In this document: one piece after another, positions 33,668 to 46,737 of the stretch
How the letters are laid out: each line of letters begins with the position of its first letter
Position numbering within the stretch: position 1 is the stretch's first letter
Assembly: GCA_034620365.1 (NCBI GenBank)
Contig: JAQGEQ010000175.1
Span: 2,232,001-2,296,000, forward strand
Length of the DNA stretch: 64,000 nucleotides
Source of the DNA: Pegea sp. RAD2-039
Lineage: Eukaryota; Chordata; Thaliacea; Salpida; Salpidae
Direction: 5' to 3'
Notes under the pieces: generated by a model
What the model was told of the DNA's origin: nothing
The model's database searches: none
The model's input: only the letters and a program-made list of their open reading frames with translations
Translations under genes and position numbers: made by a program

Positions 33668-35848
33668 ATATCTATTAAGTTAGAAATATAGAAAGCAAAA
33701 GATGTAACACATGGCATTACGGTAGTCCTCAAAGCATATAACAGTGAAAAATTATATATATAAATATATGATATAAAATATGGGAAAATCACAGTTAAGA
33801 AATGGCAATGTTGACAATATTATAACGGTTCAACTTCTGCTTGAATAACGCGAGTGATTCTGGCATGACAATGTCAGAAGTCAACTGGTTCCAAGTACTA
33901 ATTGTGCGGTATGAGAAAAAAATTGCTCGTACCAGGATTATTAATTGATTAATTAACGTACCAGGTTAATTGGTCTTATTAAGACGCAATATTTGTTGTC
34001 TTGAGAACATATGTAATTATATAGATCAGGTATTAATTTTGCGAGTTTCATTTTTACTCTGATAACGACAATACTCTGATTTATTGTACAGAACATTTGC
34101 AAAGCATATATTTATTGATTAAAGTAAAACCGTGCTTAAGTAATATTTTATGTATATTTTTATTCAAACAGTAATTAACATAAAGTCAAACACAATTTAT
34201 ATCTTAGTATTAAATCTATAAATCTATAGTTTGAAAAACGGATTTTTTAAAATTTGGCTTCAACAAATTTCTGAATGATTATTCTCAAATGATACATAAT
34301 AAAGCTAGTTTTTTTAAGCAAGTTTGGTTTTTGTTACATTTATTATATTAGTTGTCTTTGATTTTATTGTGTTAGGTTATTTCAAAACAAATATAATATT
34401 AAAAAAATATTATAATAATTACGAAAATTTTAAACTAAAATAGTGTAAATTTATTAATTATATATTTTTGGTTGTGTTTCTGATTGATTTATATATTTTG
34501 TCTCATTAGTGAGTTTTAGACATATCATTACTAATTTTCATGACTAACTCAGACTAACTAAAGACTAAGTCATTGTATAATAATTATTTTCTTATATAGT
34601 TTTGAAAGGATAAATCATTTAGTTGAACTTATTTTTTTAATTCAACTGTCTATAAATGATGTTAACTTTTTTGATAGTTTATTTAAATGGTTTATAAATA
34701 ATTATTTATTTCACTTTATTTACCTAAATATTTATGAATTATTTGATGCTTTAACTTTAAAAATATATTTCAATCAAATATTTTATGTTGGTTTTTTTCA
34801 ACAAAAAACAAAAATACTTTTTATTTAAAAAAGCTTTTATAATATTCTATTTGTAGCAACATTAATTTATGGTTGAAGCAAATATATTTTTAATTTTTTT
34901 GTTTTAGAATCACCAAAAATAATTTTTGTTTAAAAATAGATTGAAAGTATTCTACTGTGATGATAAATTCTTTTCTTTAAATTCTTAAATTTTTATTTTA
35001 TAGAATTTATTATTAATTTCAATTTAAACCTTTATTAATATTAGGCTATAGTTATATACAAAACATTACACTTAATACTCATCAATGTTTTCATTTACAT
35101 TTTTCATAGTATTTTTATAGTTTTTGAATTGTTGTGGTTTTTGGTGATTGATAAAATTCATTATAGTTTAAAAACATTACTTTTTCCATAAATTGTTATT
35201 ATTATTTTAATAATCATAAATTAAAACTTAACTTTATAGGTTTATTGCTTTTTAATTTTATTTGTTATTTTACTTTATTAAAACTTTTTTATTTATTAAA
35301 ACATTTTATAACAATCTTTTATACTTGTCTTCAGCACTTTTTTTAAACTATTTTACATGCTTTTAGCTATTTATGTGTTTTCAATTTTTAGCAAAATTGC
35401 AATTAATATTTGAGTATATTTGCTTAAGCTTGATAAAAATTTTATTAGTTTTTATTTATCATTGATATATTTTATTATTTAAAGGCTAATCTAAGTATAA
35501 GATATTTGTAAATTTATGAAAAGTATAAATTAATGGAAAAGCTTAATAAGTAATGTATAATTTTTATCAATAAAATCAACATATTTAAAGTGTATCAAAT
35601 TCAAATACTCATAGTTGTCATTTTGAAAGCAAGATTTTATAATTTAGATAATTTTTTTAAGATTTTTAATAAATAATGCTAAAGCATATGTAAAAAAATA
35701 CTTAGATAATGATTTGAAATCTTAAAGAAAAATATTGTGTGTTTGTATCATAGTTGCTAAGTAAGAGCAGTTTTGTAACGATTGTTATGTGAAAATGTTT
35801 ATTAATATATATATTTTTTAAATTTAGAACAAGTTAAAATGTAATTAT

Positions 35849-38800
35849 ATGATGGCAAAATCTATAGTTTTAAAGTTTATTAATATTTCTGTTTTCAAAA
35901 GACTTGCTCTTGCAATTGTTATTCTCTTGTTTATCATACAAGGAATTAGTTATGTGGACACAGGTAAGTCTATATTTTCAGTACTAAAATATTTTATAAA
36001 AGTGAAGTTGAAAGTTCAGTTTTTTCTATTTTAATTTTCAACAAATTAAATATTTTAATGGAGTTATTTTTATACTTTCTGACTTTTATGATTGAGAAAT
36101 CAACATTTTGTAAAACCAATTTCAAAAAATCATTCGATTTCTAATAAATTTTTAAAATTTGTTTTTTAGGTGGAAATGTTTGTGGAAGATTGTTAAAAGG
36201 AGGAACATTAGTGGATGTTGATGTATGGCATCCTACTGGTTGCATGATTCACAACTATAAATCAAAGTAATTCCTACCAGCTTTCATCATATTTCCATTT
36301 TAGTTTATGCTTTATTGAAATTTGTGTTTAAAGTAAATATGAAATAAAGCCAAGCTCATTTGTATTTAAAAGTTCAACAATAGAAGAAGAAACTAAAATA
36401 GTTGTCAGCATTTAAGCTCCCATTTTATTCAATTCAACCTTTTAAACTATTTTACTAGTCTAACAGTCTGATTATTTTGTTATTTACTCCTTTTTTTCTA
36501 AAATATTTGGTTGTAAAAAATGTAATAATTTAAAAATAAACAAAAACATTGTCAGTATGTTATTACATTTATAAATCCAACTGTTTAGTTCTCCAAGAAT
36601 AAAACAAACAAAACATATTGTTTCTTTTAGTGATGGTTCCTCATGTTTAAAAAAGCAAAGGGTGGCATTTGTAGGTGATGTACATATGAAAAATATCTAC
36701 CAGTCTTTTATGAAAAAGTTTTTTGAAGTTTCAAAAATTCAGCAAATGGTAAATATCAATTTTATGCTGATCAAAATTTGCAGTTTGCTTTCTGCTATAA
36801 CATTTGGTACTTCTTATAACATGATTAATTAATTTTTAATACTATAGGGGACAGAATTGAAATTTCAAGAAGAAACTTCTGCTGTGGTAAGAATTCCTTT
36901 TCTACCTTTTCTTTGTTCAACAATAAGCAAAACACTAAAATCAAAACTTACAATATTTGAACAGGAAAGGCCTTATAAAAATATTATTCTTTCAAGTTTT
37001 TATCATTTATTCTTTTCTTTGTCATTCTTGATAAATTAGAAATCCAATTTTAATGGATTTTGTTCATTTTTCTAATATTCAAAAAATCTTATTAATATTC
37101 AGACGTCATTGTCACATTTGTCGATAGCGTTCACTTTTGTTGAATTTCTTGTTTATTATATGATTCATAATTGTCATATTAATCAATTTCCAAAGCTTTG
37201 TTTGAAAGTCGACATAATTCTTCACATAATTAGTGTTTGTTGTGGGTTGAAATAAAAGATTATTTACTGTTTTTTAAAGGACTTTTATTGGAGGCCTAAC
37301 TTAGATGCCAACATCAACAGCTTGTATGAAACTTGGCTAAAGGTTTTTACTATTGTTTTTATCTTCTATTTTTTATTGTTGTTATTAAACTATTTTATAA
37401 AATTCCTATTTGTGTAGTATGAATTTTGTTTAGTTTTTAAAGATTTTTAATCCTATTTTTGGTGTTTAGGACAAAGAAAGTATTCCGAATGTCATCATTC
37501 AAGCAGTTACTACTGTAAGATTCTTTTTCTTTCTACTAGGGTTTTATTATTTATAGTAGCTCAATAGAATAACAATTTCCTCAAAAAATCAATTTTTTTT
37601 GCTAATTTTGTGTTTAATGATATAACTTATAGTCATTATATTAAAAACATTTTGCGATAAATCTAAAACTTTGTAACTTTTTTATTAGCCGTCAAACATA
37701 GAAGAAAATGAAATCGAAAACGCAACAGAGGAATTCAAAACTAATCTCACTCAATTAATTCCATTAATTGATAATGTTGTTTCGAATAGTTCAAAGTTAT
37801 ATTGGATGTTACAAGGTTCATAATATGAAATACCTTTCATGAAAACTTTCTAATTTTCTGTAAAATCTTTAGCGCCTGAACCAGAACCCATTAATATTGA
37901 AGATAATGATGAAAAATCAGTCCTTTCCATCAGACACAAGAATAACTTGCTTATTGAGTATAATCAAGTTACATCATTTGTATTTGGAAGCAGTTCTAGT
38001 CTGGGTATTTTAACAAATGTTTCAATCGTCAATTCACCAGCAGAAGTGGTTTCTCAAACACACCGTCAAACTAAATACGGATTCAATCACCGTGGAAGCA
38101 TTGCAGAGCTCGTTAGTACCTCATCAGTAGCTTTATTCGAAGATTTAGTAATTAGTCTGCAAATATGAGCTCGATAAAATTTGAATTTTTAAAATTTTAA
38201 AAAAATGTTTTTATCAAATTTAACAATGGAATTTTTCTTTTTGTTTCTTCTTTAAATTTACCAAACTGTTTTTAGACAACTCAAATTTTAATGAACTTGT
38301 TTTGTAACGATGTTCAACGTCCGATTGATGGAACTTGTTGCCAACGGCCACCACCAGTTACATTTCTTCAATTTATCGCATTTTTCATTGGATTAATTTG
38401 GTTGGTTTGGTTTTTTGCATACAAACTTTTCATCTTTTATATCAAAATTTCTTCTCTTTCAGTTGTTTTTTTGCAATTTTATTCTACTTGGTTCGCTTCT
38501 TGTATCAAGTCCACCACAAAAGTCCTGATTATTCATCTTATAATTACAAAGACATAGAAGAAGATCCTAATATGTATCCCTATATTGAAGAAGCATCTTG
38601 TAGTGAAATAAAGAAGAAAGCAAAAGAAGGAAAAATTGAGAAATTAGCTGAGATAGTGATGGTTTTCACTCGAACCATTCTAATTCTTCTTTACTTTTAT
38701 ATTTGTGACAGGTAACTAAGCTACTGGTGTCTGTTTATGCAAATTAATTTACTTAATTCCTAATAAACAGAAGCGATGTGTTTATGAAAGCAAATAAGCA

Positions 38801-41800
38801 TTTTACTGTCGCTCGCTTTTGTCTACCTCTTGTATATCTCATTCTTATTGGAATATTTGGTATAAACCGTTCAAAACAACCTGGATTTTTAAATAAGGGT
38901 CAAGAAGACGAATGGAAAGGGTGGATGATACTGTTTGTTTTGATTTATCATCTTACTGGAGCTTATGATGTGAGTTTTCAATTTTTAAAAGTTATTCAAA
39001 CAAACAACTGTATCACAAAAAGGTTGAAATTATTTAATTGTATTTGATTCACAACAGTAAGTGATTAACATCAGTAATTTTACTATTTGTTTCATTTATT
39101 TACTTTTCTGTAGAAGCTTTGTTGTTCATCAAGCTTCATTTCATGTAACATTTGGTTTTCTTTCTTTTATTAATTTTGTTTTTTAATTCTGAACTTTTTA
39201 AGAGGCAATTTAAATGTTAAATATAACTTTAGTAAATCATTTCTTTTATATTTAGGTTTCTCTTTTATATTAGTTTTGTTGTTTAACTAATTAAACATAA
39301 TAAATACATGATTATCTTAATTTCATTATTCGGTATAATCTTTCAATTTACTTTTTATTTTATTTATCTACAAATTTAGTAGATATTTTGTTGAGTAATA
39401 AATTCGAATTATAATCTTTTTACAAATTATAAATCTTTATGATTAAAATAGCAAAGTTGAAAATTGTTTAATTAAAGTTCTACCAGTAACGTATTTCAAC
39501 TAATTTTTCAACACATGTAATTTCATCAAGTTCATATTTCAGCAAAAAGCAATTACAAGTTTGCTTTTAACTGTTCATCTGATTCTGATGATTCACAAAA
39601 TGAAGTTGCCAATAAATTAACAAATTGATACTTATATCTAGAACAACTCGATCACGATGCATTATCATCTACTCATTTCAATGTATTTGTTTATTCAAGG
39701 ATACACAAACTTCACTCACTACTGGGAAACCGGCGATTTCAGCTTGGAACGAATGTTTTCTGTAAGAACTGCCTCTTCATTTTCTCTTTTCAACTTTCAC
39801 ATTCTTGTGACGAAATCTTTTTACTTTCTTGATAACTTAGTTCCGTTTCAGAAATCTTTGTGTGATCTCGAACGTTATAAATAGAAAACTTTCTTTTCTC
39901 AATCAATAGATGACATTTGATGTTTGATTTCTTGCAGGTAGTTCTTCGTATGAACTTGTTAGCTGTTTTGTTGTGCGTGGTGATGAATCGAACATATCAA
40001 TTCTACTTTTTTGTTCCTCTCAACACTTTCTGGTTTCTGGTATTATATTTCGGAATGGCAATACCACCTCGAGCATCTCTTGGAAAGAAGAGTCATCACG
40101 AAGGAAGTAGTTCAGGTTTACATAAATCAACTACCGATCACAGCAACTAACTTGTAACAAACAGATGTGATGCCAAGGAACAAACGAAGGTGGTTACTAT
40201 CTTGTTATAGCATCGCTATCTTCAAGTTCATCCTCCTCATCGTTTCCATTTGCATCGTGTCTCGTTTCAAGGTGCTCCTTAAAACAATTTAGTGTCTTGT
40301 AAATCCAATCTTTTTCAGAACGAGTTCCCTCGCCTTTTCACTTGGTGGCCGATTGTGAGATTGTTTGAAGAGAATAGAGGATCAGTTGAAGGATGGTGGA
40401 AGACCGTTCAGTTGGACCGCTTCTCAACGCTTTTTGGAGCAATTGTTTCATTTATTTATCAGCTGTTGAAACGGTTAGAAGAAAGACTCCGATTGGATAG
40501 ATCCTGATCTTCTTCTTTTCATTAGATTTTCATCAGTGGATGATTTGAAGCAGGGGTTCTTGTTTTCAACTAAAGCTTCTATTCTTTCCTTTTTCACTTC
40601 CATCGCCATCTTATCAGTCAGTTATTCTTCTTCTTCTCGTTTGCATTTTAAAATAATATTTTTAGTGATCAACTTCTTTTTTTCAGGGATTTTCTTATTG
40701 GTCATCTAACTGTGGTGATGAGGAAACCTGTAAATCTGCTTACACATACGTCTGCTTGTTACCTGTCAGTATTTTTATTTCATCTCATCTCGTTTCTTAA
40801 ACTCTTGTTTCAGATGGCAGCTTATTTGCTTATACGAAATATTCCTGGTTATTTTCGCTCAGGTTTCAGTTCATTTTTTGCATGGTTCGGCAAAATCTAT
40901 TTGGAGGTAATTATTGAGATCTTTTATATTTCACTGATAATATGATTGTTATATCAAATACTTTTGTAGTTTTTGTAATGTCGATAGATAGAAGGTTTAT
41001 AAAGTTTCAATTTGCTGTTTACCATTCTGATGTTTACTATTTTTTATTTTTCATAATTTAAAAGAAATTAAAGGGAAATACTTTGTGATTTGGTTAGTTT
41101 GTCATTAATAGCGTCATCCTTTTATTTGAATTTTAAAATACTTGAAATATTTCAAACTAAACTGTTATTTGTTTATTTAACAACCTAACCACCAGTATTC
41201 ATTAAATTGACAACTTTCAACATCAATGTCTGCAAATGTTGTCTTTGAGGTAATCACAGCAAACGACGACATGATGTTTGCATTTCCTGTCAATTACTTT
41301 CAACTTTTAATTTCTTTTCATTTAAAACTTCTTCAGATATTCAAAGTGGAAAGTTTCTTAAAATTTCACAAAAAAATATTTGGTGTTTTGTGGCGCATTA
41401 TCATGACATTCAATTCCGATTGAATTACAACTTTACATATTCGATAAAAAAATTCGATTAAATGTAGAAATTTTGATTTTATATCTTTTAAAAAAAAAAG
41501 TGAAATAGATTTTAATAAAGTTACAATTTTTTCATAATTCATTCAATTTTATTTTTTAACAGCTTTTTATTGCTCAATACCATATATGGTTGGCAGCTGA
41601 TGGTAAAGGCGTTCTTGTGATGATTGCCTCTGATTGGCCAATGTTGAATCTCATCTTTACAACCTTGGTTTTTGTTTGTGTCTCACATGAAATCAACTGT
41701 CTGACCAACATCTTCACTTATTGGTATATAGGAGCTTTACAGAACAAACTACGGCAGCTGATAACCAGAATTTTTCTACTGTTAGCTGTAATCTTGTTTT

Positions 41801-41844
41801 TTGTAATTGTCAATGATGTTACCAATAGTAGAAGTGTGTCATGA
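35849..41844 (+). CDS. CASD1: CASD1-type sialate O-acetyltransferase homologue with degraded esterase triad
   Basis: 19 exons: 35849-35963, 36170-36266, 36631-36748, 36848-36886, 37280-37342, 37470-37514, 37689-37815, 37873-38147, 38276-38400, 38463-38711, 38771-38969, 39642-39761, 39938-40115, 40165-40271, 40319-40473, 40526-40616, 40687-40764, 40814-40906, 41563-41844; 851 residues, all in phase. CASD1 is a Golgi enzyme that 9-O-acetylates sialic acid. It has an N-terminal membrane anchor, a lumenal SGNH-like domain, then many membrane helices. Landmarks: VWHPTGCMIHNYKS, the FVGDVHMKNIY segment, ILMNLFCNDVQRPIDGTCC, EDEWKGWMILFVLIYHLTGA, QGYTNFTHYWETGDF, NRTYQFYFFVPLNTFWF, RNIPGYFRSGFSSFFAWFGK, QYHIWLAADGKG, CVSHEINCLTN. 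The nucleophile serine of the GDS motif is valine (residue 88), and the DxxH site reads YGFNH. Membrane-domain motifs are kept. A second ATG at 35852 could also serve as start. Confidence 0.93.
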
Positions 41845-44779
41845 TGAAAATGGAAATATTTCAACATCATGTCACTTCCTATGCTTTCTGTTTGAAACAG
41901 GTCTACGCTTTTACACAAGGCAACGTAAAGACCGTCAATAGACTAAATATTTTCTTTACTAACTGCTCATTTTCATCACACTTGATTCGGCACATATATC
42001 GTTTTCCATTTTTATTATATAACTTAAACGGTTCAGTAATCGAAAAAAGCTTATTTATTTTTTTTACTATTTGTTTGCACATGTATGTGGAACAACACAA
42101 GTTGATCTGGAGTGTTTGGAAAGTAAACTGAAAGCTTTTTGGTATTATCCTGTTCTAGCAGATCGTTCTTTTGAAAACTTAATCAATTGCTTGATTATCT
42201 TCACCATAATTCCAAGACTTTCAAACTGTTAATTTTATGGGTAGCTTCGTTTTTATTGATTACTGGAGCAAAGTTATCAGTTTCAGGAACTTCTTGATGA
42301 ATTGTTTTCATCTTTTTCTAATTAATTATTTGAATATGAAATATTTGCATGATTTTGTTTCAAGTTTATTCGTGATATAATAATGAATGTATGACAAAGT
42401 GGAGTTATCTGTCTAAGGTCGTTTGTTTGTAAATCTGAAAACATTTCGATGAACGTTTAGTAATGTCAATTTGTCGACCTAATTCAATTCAGTAAGCAAA
42501 TATATTTCCACTGAAGACAAAGTTTATTTTATTTTGAAGATCTTAACACTTGAGTATATTCAATTCTTTTTACTTTCAGTTATTATTTTTACCGCTGTAC
42601 AAATTTCCACTACTGTGTATAGAACCTTCTTAGTATTTTCAGACAAATTTTAAAATCCAAAAAATCTTGTCGGTGCAATTATCAACATATAATCACTTTT
42701 TTAGTTGATGTTGGCATCATTAGTTTAAAGAATTGATTCTCATTTCTAGACTTATGTGTTTTGACTCAAATAACTGTGTACACATGCAAATAGTTTGTAG
42801 ATGAATCATATAAGATAATTAAAAATAACTGATTACTAATTTCACTATTTACAAGGTTCAACACGTCAAATTATCATCTCTTAGTTTCACAACTTTATTA
42901 AAATTTACCTTAATTTTGACATTTCTTTCAACTTTTCACTTTTAATTGCTTCTTTGTTCTACCATGAACTAGAAAGTAGATTTGTTTAGATATCATGAAG
43001 GAAGCTTATTTTTTCATGAAATGATTCAATAGTTTCAAATTTAATTATTCAAAATACAACGATTGAAATCAACTTAAGTTTTTTCTAAAGCTTTTTGCAA
43101 CTAAACAGAATGAAAAACCAACTGATCATTTTGATAATTCAAATTTATCTTTTCTCAAGGGGCCCTTCAAAATTAAATGAACTGCTCTGAAGCATTTTGG
43201 ATTTAAAACTTTTTGTTAAAGGTTAAAAATCTCAAACTATTGTAAAAAGAAGCAAAAATGCTTCTAGTCATAAAAATTGCAGAAATAGAAGCAACTTGGT
43301 TTAGAATTAAGCGGTTTGAACATTTTGTTTTTTAATTTTCTGTCTTAGGCTTATAAACAGTCTCATAAATCTACAACTGTTTATTAGATTAGAACAAAAA
43401 TACAGGCTGAAACGTTAATTAAGATCGGTAAGATTTTAGTTTATATTTCTAAACTTTCTTATTTTAGAAAAAAAGAAGTTTTTAATAGATGTTACATGTC
43501 TGCATATTTACTAAATATAATCAGCATAAGTGTAAACAATCAGTCAGAAGTTCTAATGAACTTAAATAAAAACCTTTCTTACTGCGGTTTGCAAATATTT
43601 CTACAGTTGTAACAGTTGGGTAATTGCTATCATCTTCATAACTTTTATGCAAATACCGCAATAAAAAACACGTCTTCTTACAATTAAATCTTGATAAAGT
43701 GTGAAATAAGATATTACATCGTTAAAGATTAAATAAATCTTAAAATTACATTTTTTTATTAAAGAGATGCTATTGCTAAACGTATTGATACTGAATACGT
43801 CAAATATTAAATTTGCAAACCATATTTGGTTACATACAAAAGAGAATGAAAATAATGAATTCTTACAAAAAAAAACGTTTGAAAAGCTCATTGTAATTGC
43901 ACTTATCTTCTTTCTTAGAGAGTTTCTTGTTTGTGCTATCTAATAATTTCAGAGATTGAATTATATCATTAACAATAACTTTGTTTAAAGTTTTTTGGCA
44001 GAAGAAGATGTTTTGAAAAAAACACACCCAAAGTTCGCTGTAAACCGAGAATGTTTTATTTGTTGCTCTAAGATAACATTTCTTATAGTTTCCAATAAGA
44101 AAATAGATCTGTTTAAATCTAAAAATAGAAATTTGTAGATTTTAAAGCAATTAGGGAGTATGGATTTTTAAGGATCAAGCTGAAAGCTTCTAAAATGTTA
44201 CAAATAGAAAATCGAAACATGAATTTAAACTTGAAAACTAGACTTGACTTTATTAGAATGGAAGCTCGATTGGAATTTCGGCTATAAGAAATTTGTCTTC
44301 CTGAAGAAACTAACTTTGTAGGTTGTTTGACCACATAACACGGTTCTTTTCAGAAACTCTCATTCATAAAATATGCACTGATTAACTAATTTGACAGCAA
44401 AATTTTATGACAATGGATAAAGTTCTTAAGGAGGTAACCTTGCGAAAAAAGGTACACATAAGCTACTATTTAAGTGCAAACATCGCACATGCTAAATCAA
44501 GTTATAGACGGATTAAAGAAAATTAGAAATATCCGTAAAATGGCATTTAAGAGAGTTAAACTTAAGATTTTTTCACTTTTCTTTATCTAGACGTTTTATT
44601 GTTATCTTCTTTTATCTGAAAGATATCTGTCGTTGGGGTTTTTACTAATATATCCAATATTTTACCAATATATATATTTACCGGTGCTGACGAGTTTTCG
44701 AATTGTTATTATGTTCTCGAATTATTACTATGTAGAAGATTGAAGCAATTAAATCTTTATAATTGTTATTTTATATTCT

Positions 44780-45142
44780 TTTAATCGACTTGAACGCCAG
44801 ATTTGTCACGCCTATTTAACACGCGGAAGGTCCTAGGTTCGAGCATGGGAACCCATATTTGCAGCAAGAAAAAGTTCACAAGAAACGGATAAAGGGTCTT
44901 GTTAATCTGTTTTATGACAGCACTTATAGGAGACTCAAAACTACGAATGTAAAGCCGGAGTTGGAGCTTCGTACACAGTTTGTCACTGTGCTCAGTGTCT
45001 TCCTGACAGCTCCTGTGACTCTAGCTGGGCGTATTTGCATCAGTCAGTTCCGCTGTATACCTTGTTGGCGTGGAAATTAGAATCCTACTGCATGGGTAAC
45101 AACTAGATCTCCATCATTTCTTTCTCGGTCAAAGTAGACTAT
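44780..45142 (+). mobile_element. tRNA-related SINE (family B), longest copy
   Basis: Abrupt rise in GC content against the flanks. Near the 5' end GCGGAAGGTCCTAGGTTCGA (from 44,824) looks like the anticodon-to-T-arm part of a tRNA, with B-box-like GGTTCGAGCAT at 44,836-44,846. The A box is not clear. The middle includes CCTGACAGCTCCTGTGACTC. The 3' end (GAATCCTACTGCATGGG...GATCTCCAT...CTCGGTCAAAGTAGACTAT) recurs inverted at 32.7, 23.3 and 20.7 kb. A 73-codon frame inside it (44,859-45,080) is incidental. Confidence 0.55.
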
Positions 45143-45903
45143 ACTCACCTGCCTATTTTTAAAATCTGCACACAATTTCATTAAAAGCTGGTTGAATAAA
45201 TTTACATGATTTGATTTTAAAACTTCTTTGACCAACTATAACACGCCAATTAAATTTTGTACCGCAACCAATGATCCTTTGTTAATCTTTTTAATAAAAT
45301 ATAGCGATTTTTTCACATTTACCACTTATACAACCTACTAAAAGCCAGAAATGTTCTAATTTTTTTGTGGATGTATGCATTATTAAAATATAAAATGATT
45401 TGTATAAACGTTTGATAAGGAATTTAGCCTTAAACTCAACCATGAGTAATAACTTGACTTATTTATAAGGCATTAATGAATCGTCATATCGCATTATAAA
45501 CTCTCAATTAGTTTGAAAATTTGAAAGGCACTTTTAGATCAACATAAGGGTTGGTTAATAAATCTCAGTTTTTGTGGTAGAATACTATGGGACCGATGTA
45601 TGTATGTTGCAAAATGTTTGAAACTAATTGAAGAATACATTTATAAAGCATAAACGTTTTCTTAACATATCTTCTACAAACTTTTGAAATTCATAAAGAA
45701 ATATTTTTAAAAGCATATATATTTGTGTGAGAGTAACACAAAAAAATTTGGAACTTAATTTTATACATTTTATGTTTTTCAGTAAATTTAAAATTAGTAT
45801 ATAAATGTGAGAAGTACATCATTGTTGAGAAAGTTCATAGAGATTAGTTTATTAATTAAAACAATTTTAACTACTTTCATTTTTAAAGCAAGATGGAAAA
45901 ATC

Positions 45904-46737
45904 TTAAATAGCTCTTCGTAAATATGTATCGACGTTAAATATATTATATAAAAGTTGTATTAGATTAAATACCTTCAATTTTTGATGCATTCTGATAAGA
46001 TTTATGTTTCTAAAATGTGTACTAATTAGTTTGAAAAAGGTTAAATTTTTTCCAAAATTATTATCTGCAATTGAGGCATAATTGCTCATTATTGCATTAG
46101 TTAATATCCAATGAATGATTAAAAGCTCTACATTCTGGAAAAGTTGTTCTGGTTGTTGGTTATAAATATCTTTGTTAATTTGGTGTAAAAACTTCTTCAA
46201 TTTCATTGTAGTTTTAACAAATATTTGAAAAAAACTTACTTTTACTATTTGGCTGCATGTTTTACATTACATTTTGTGAGTAGATTAGAAAATGAAGAAA
46301 TATTTAATTGAAATATTATGCTTTAATTAATTAAACTTCTTCCAAATTTGCAAACAGAATTTATTTTTGAGTCTAAAGATCCTTTAGTTGTATTCTATAA
46401 GTTAATAATAAATAATTATAATTGTATAAGTTTGTAAATAAGTCAACCGTCACAACATCTGGTCTAAAGAGCATATAGCCAACCAGCATTTTAGTGATTT
46501 TCTTACTATTTGTTGAAGTTGCTCAAAAGATAATTCTATAAATTTTTCACTGTAAATTTTATTATTATTTCTAAAAGTGTTCAAGATTACTAGGTGTTTT
46601 GTTGCGTACTGTTGAAGCATGCAACTCTTTAGTATCCATAAATACTGAAAAAGGTCGCTTATGTTATCTGAAGAAAATTCACAATTTATGGCATGCTTTA
46701 ACTCAACTTTTTTCTGAGAAAAATCTAAGAATTTCAT
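45904..46737 (-). other. Two adjacent minus-strand open frames, possible pseudogene or uncalled exons
   Basis: Frames of 95 codons (46737-46450) and 100 codons (46206-45904) lie close together on the minus strand. Their predicted proteins look helical and less biased than random AT-rich frames (QQPEQLFQNVELLIIHWIL; FEQLQQIVRKSLKCWLAICS). A strong donor (AAAA/GTAAGT) sits at about 46,238. I could not join the two frames in phase with good splice sites, and I recognise no domain. A plus-strand frame at 46,599-46,850 overlaps, which weakens the case. Confidence 0.15.

Larger units (their letters stand above)
32201..35848. other. Intergenic region between IFT172 and CASD1
   Basis: AT-rich. It holds a SINE family B copy (32,714-32,854) and a SINE family A fragment (33,626-33,667). 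A patch at about 33,825-34,010 is less AT-rich and contains GTACCAGG twice, but nothing recognisable. From 34,100 to 35,800 the sequence is extremely AT-rich and I see no features. Confidence 0.6.

Noticed and set aside
41841..42131. 96-codon frame just after the CASD1 stop
   Set aside because: It is AT-driven and hydrophobic, overlaps the CASD1 3' end in another frame, and no splice join to CASD1 is needed because the C-terminus already matches the family end.
44859..45080. 73-codon frame in the gene desert
   Set aside because: It lies wholly inside the SINE family B element and has no domain, so it is an incidental frame.
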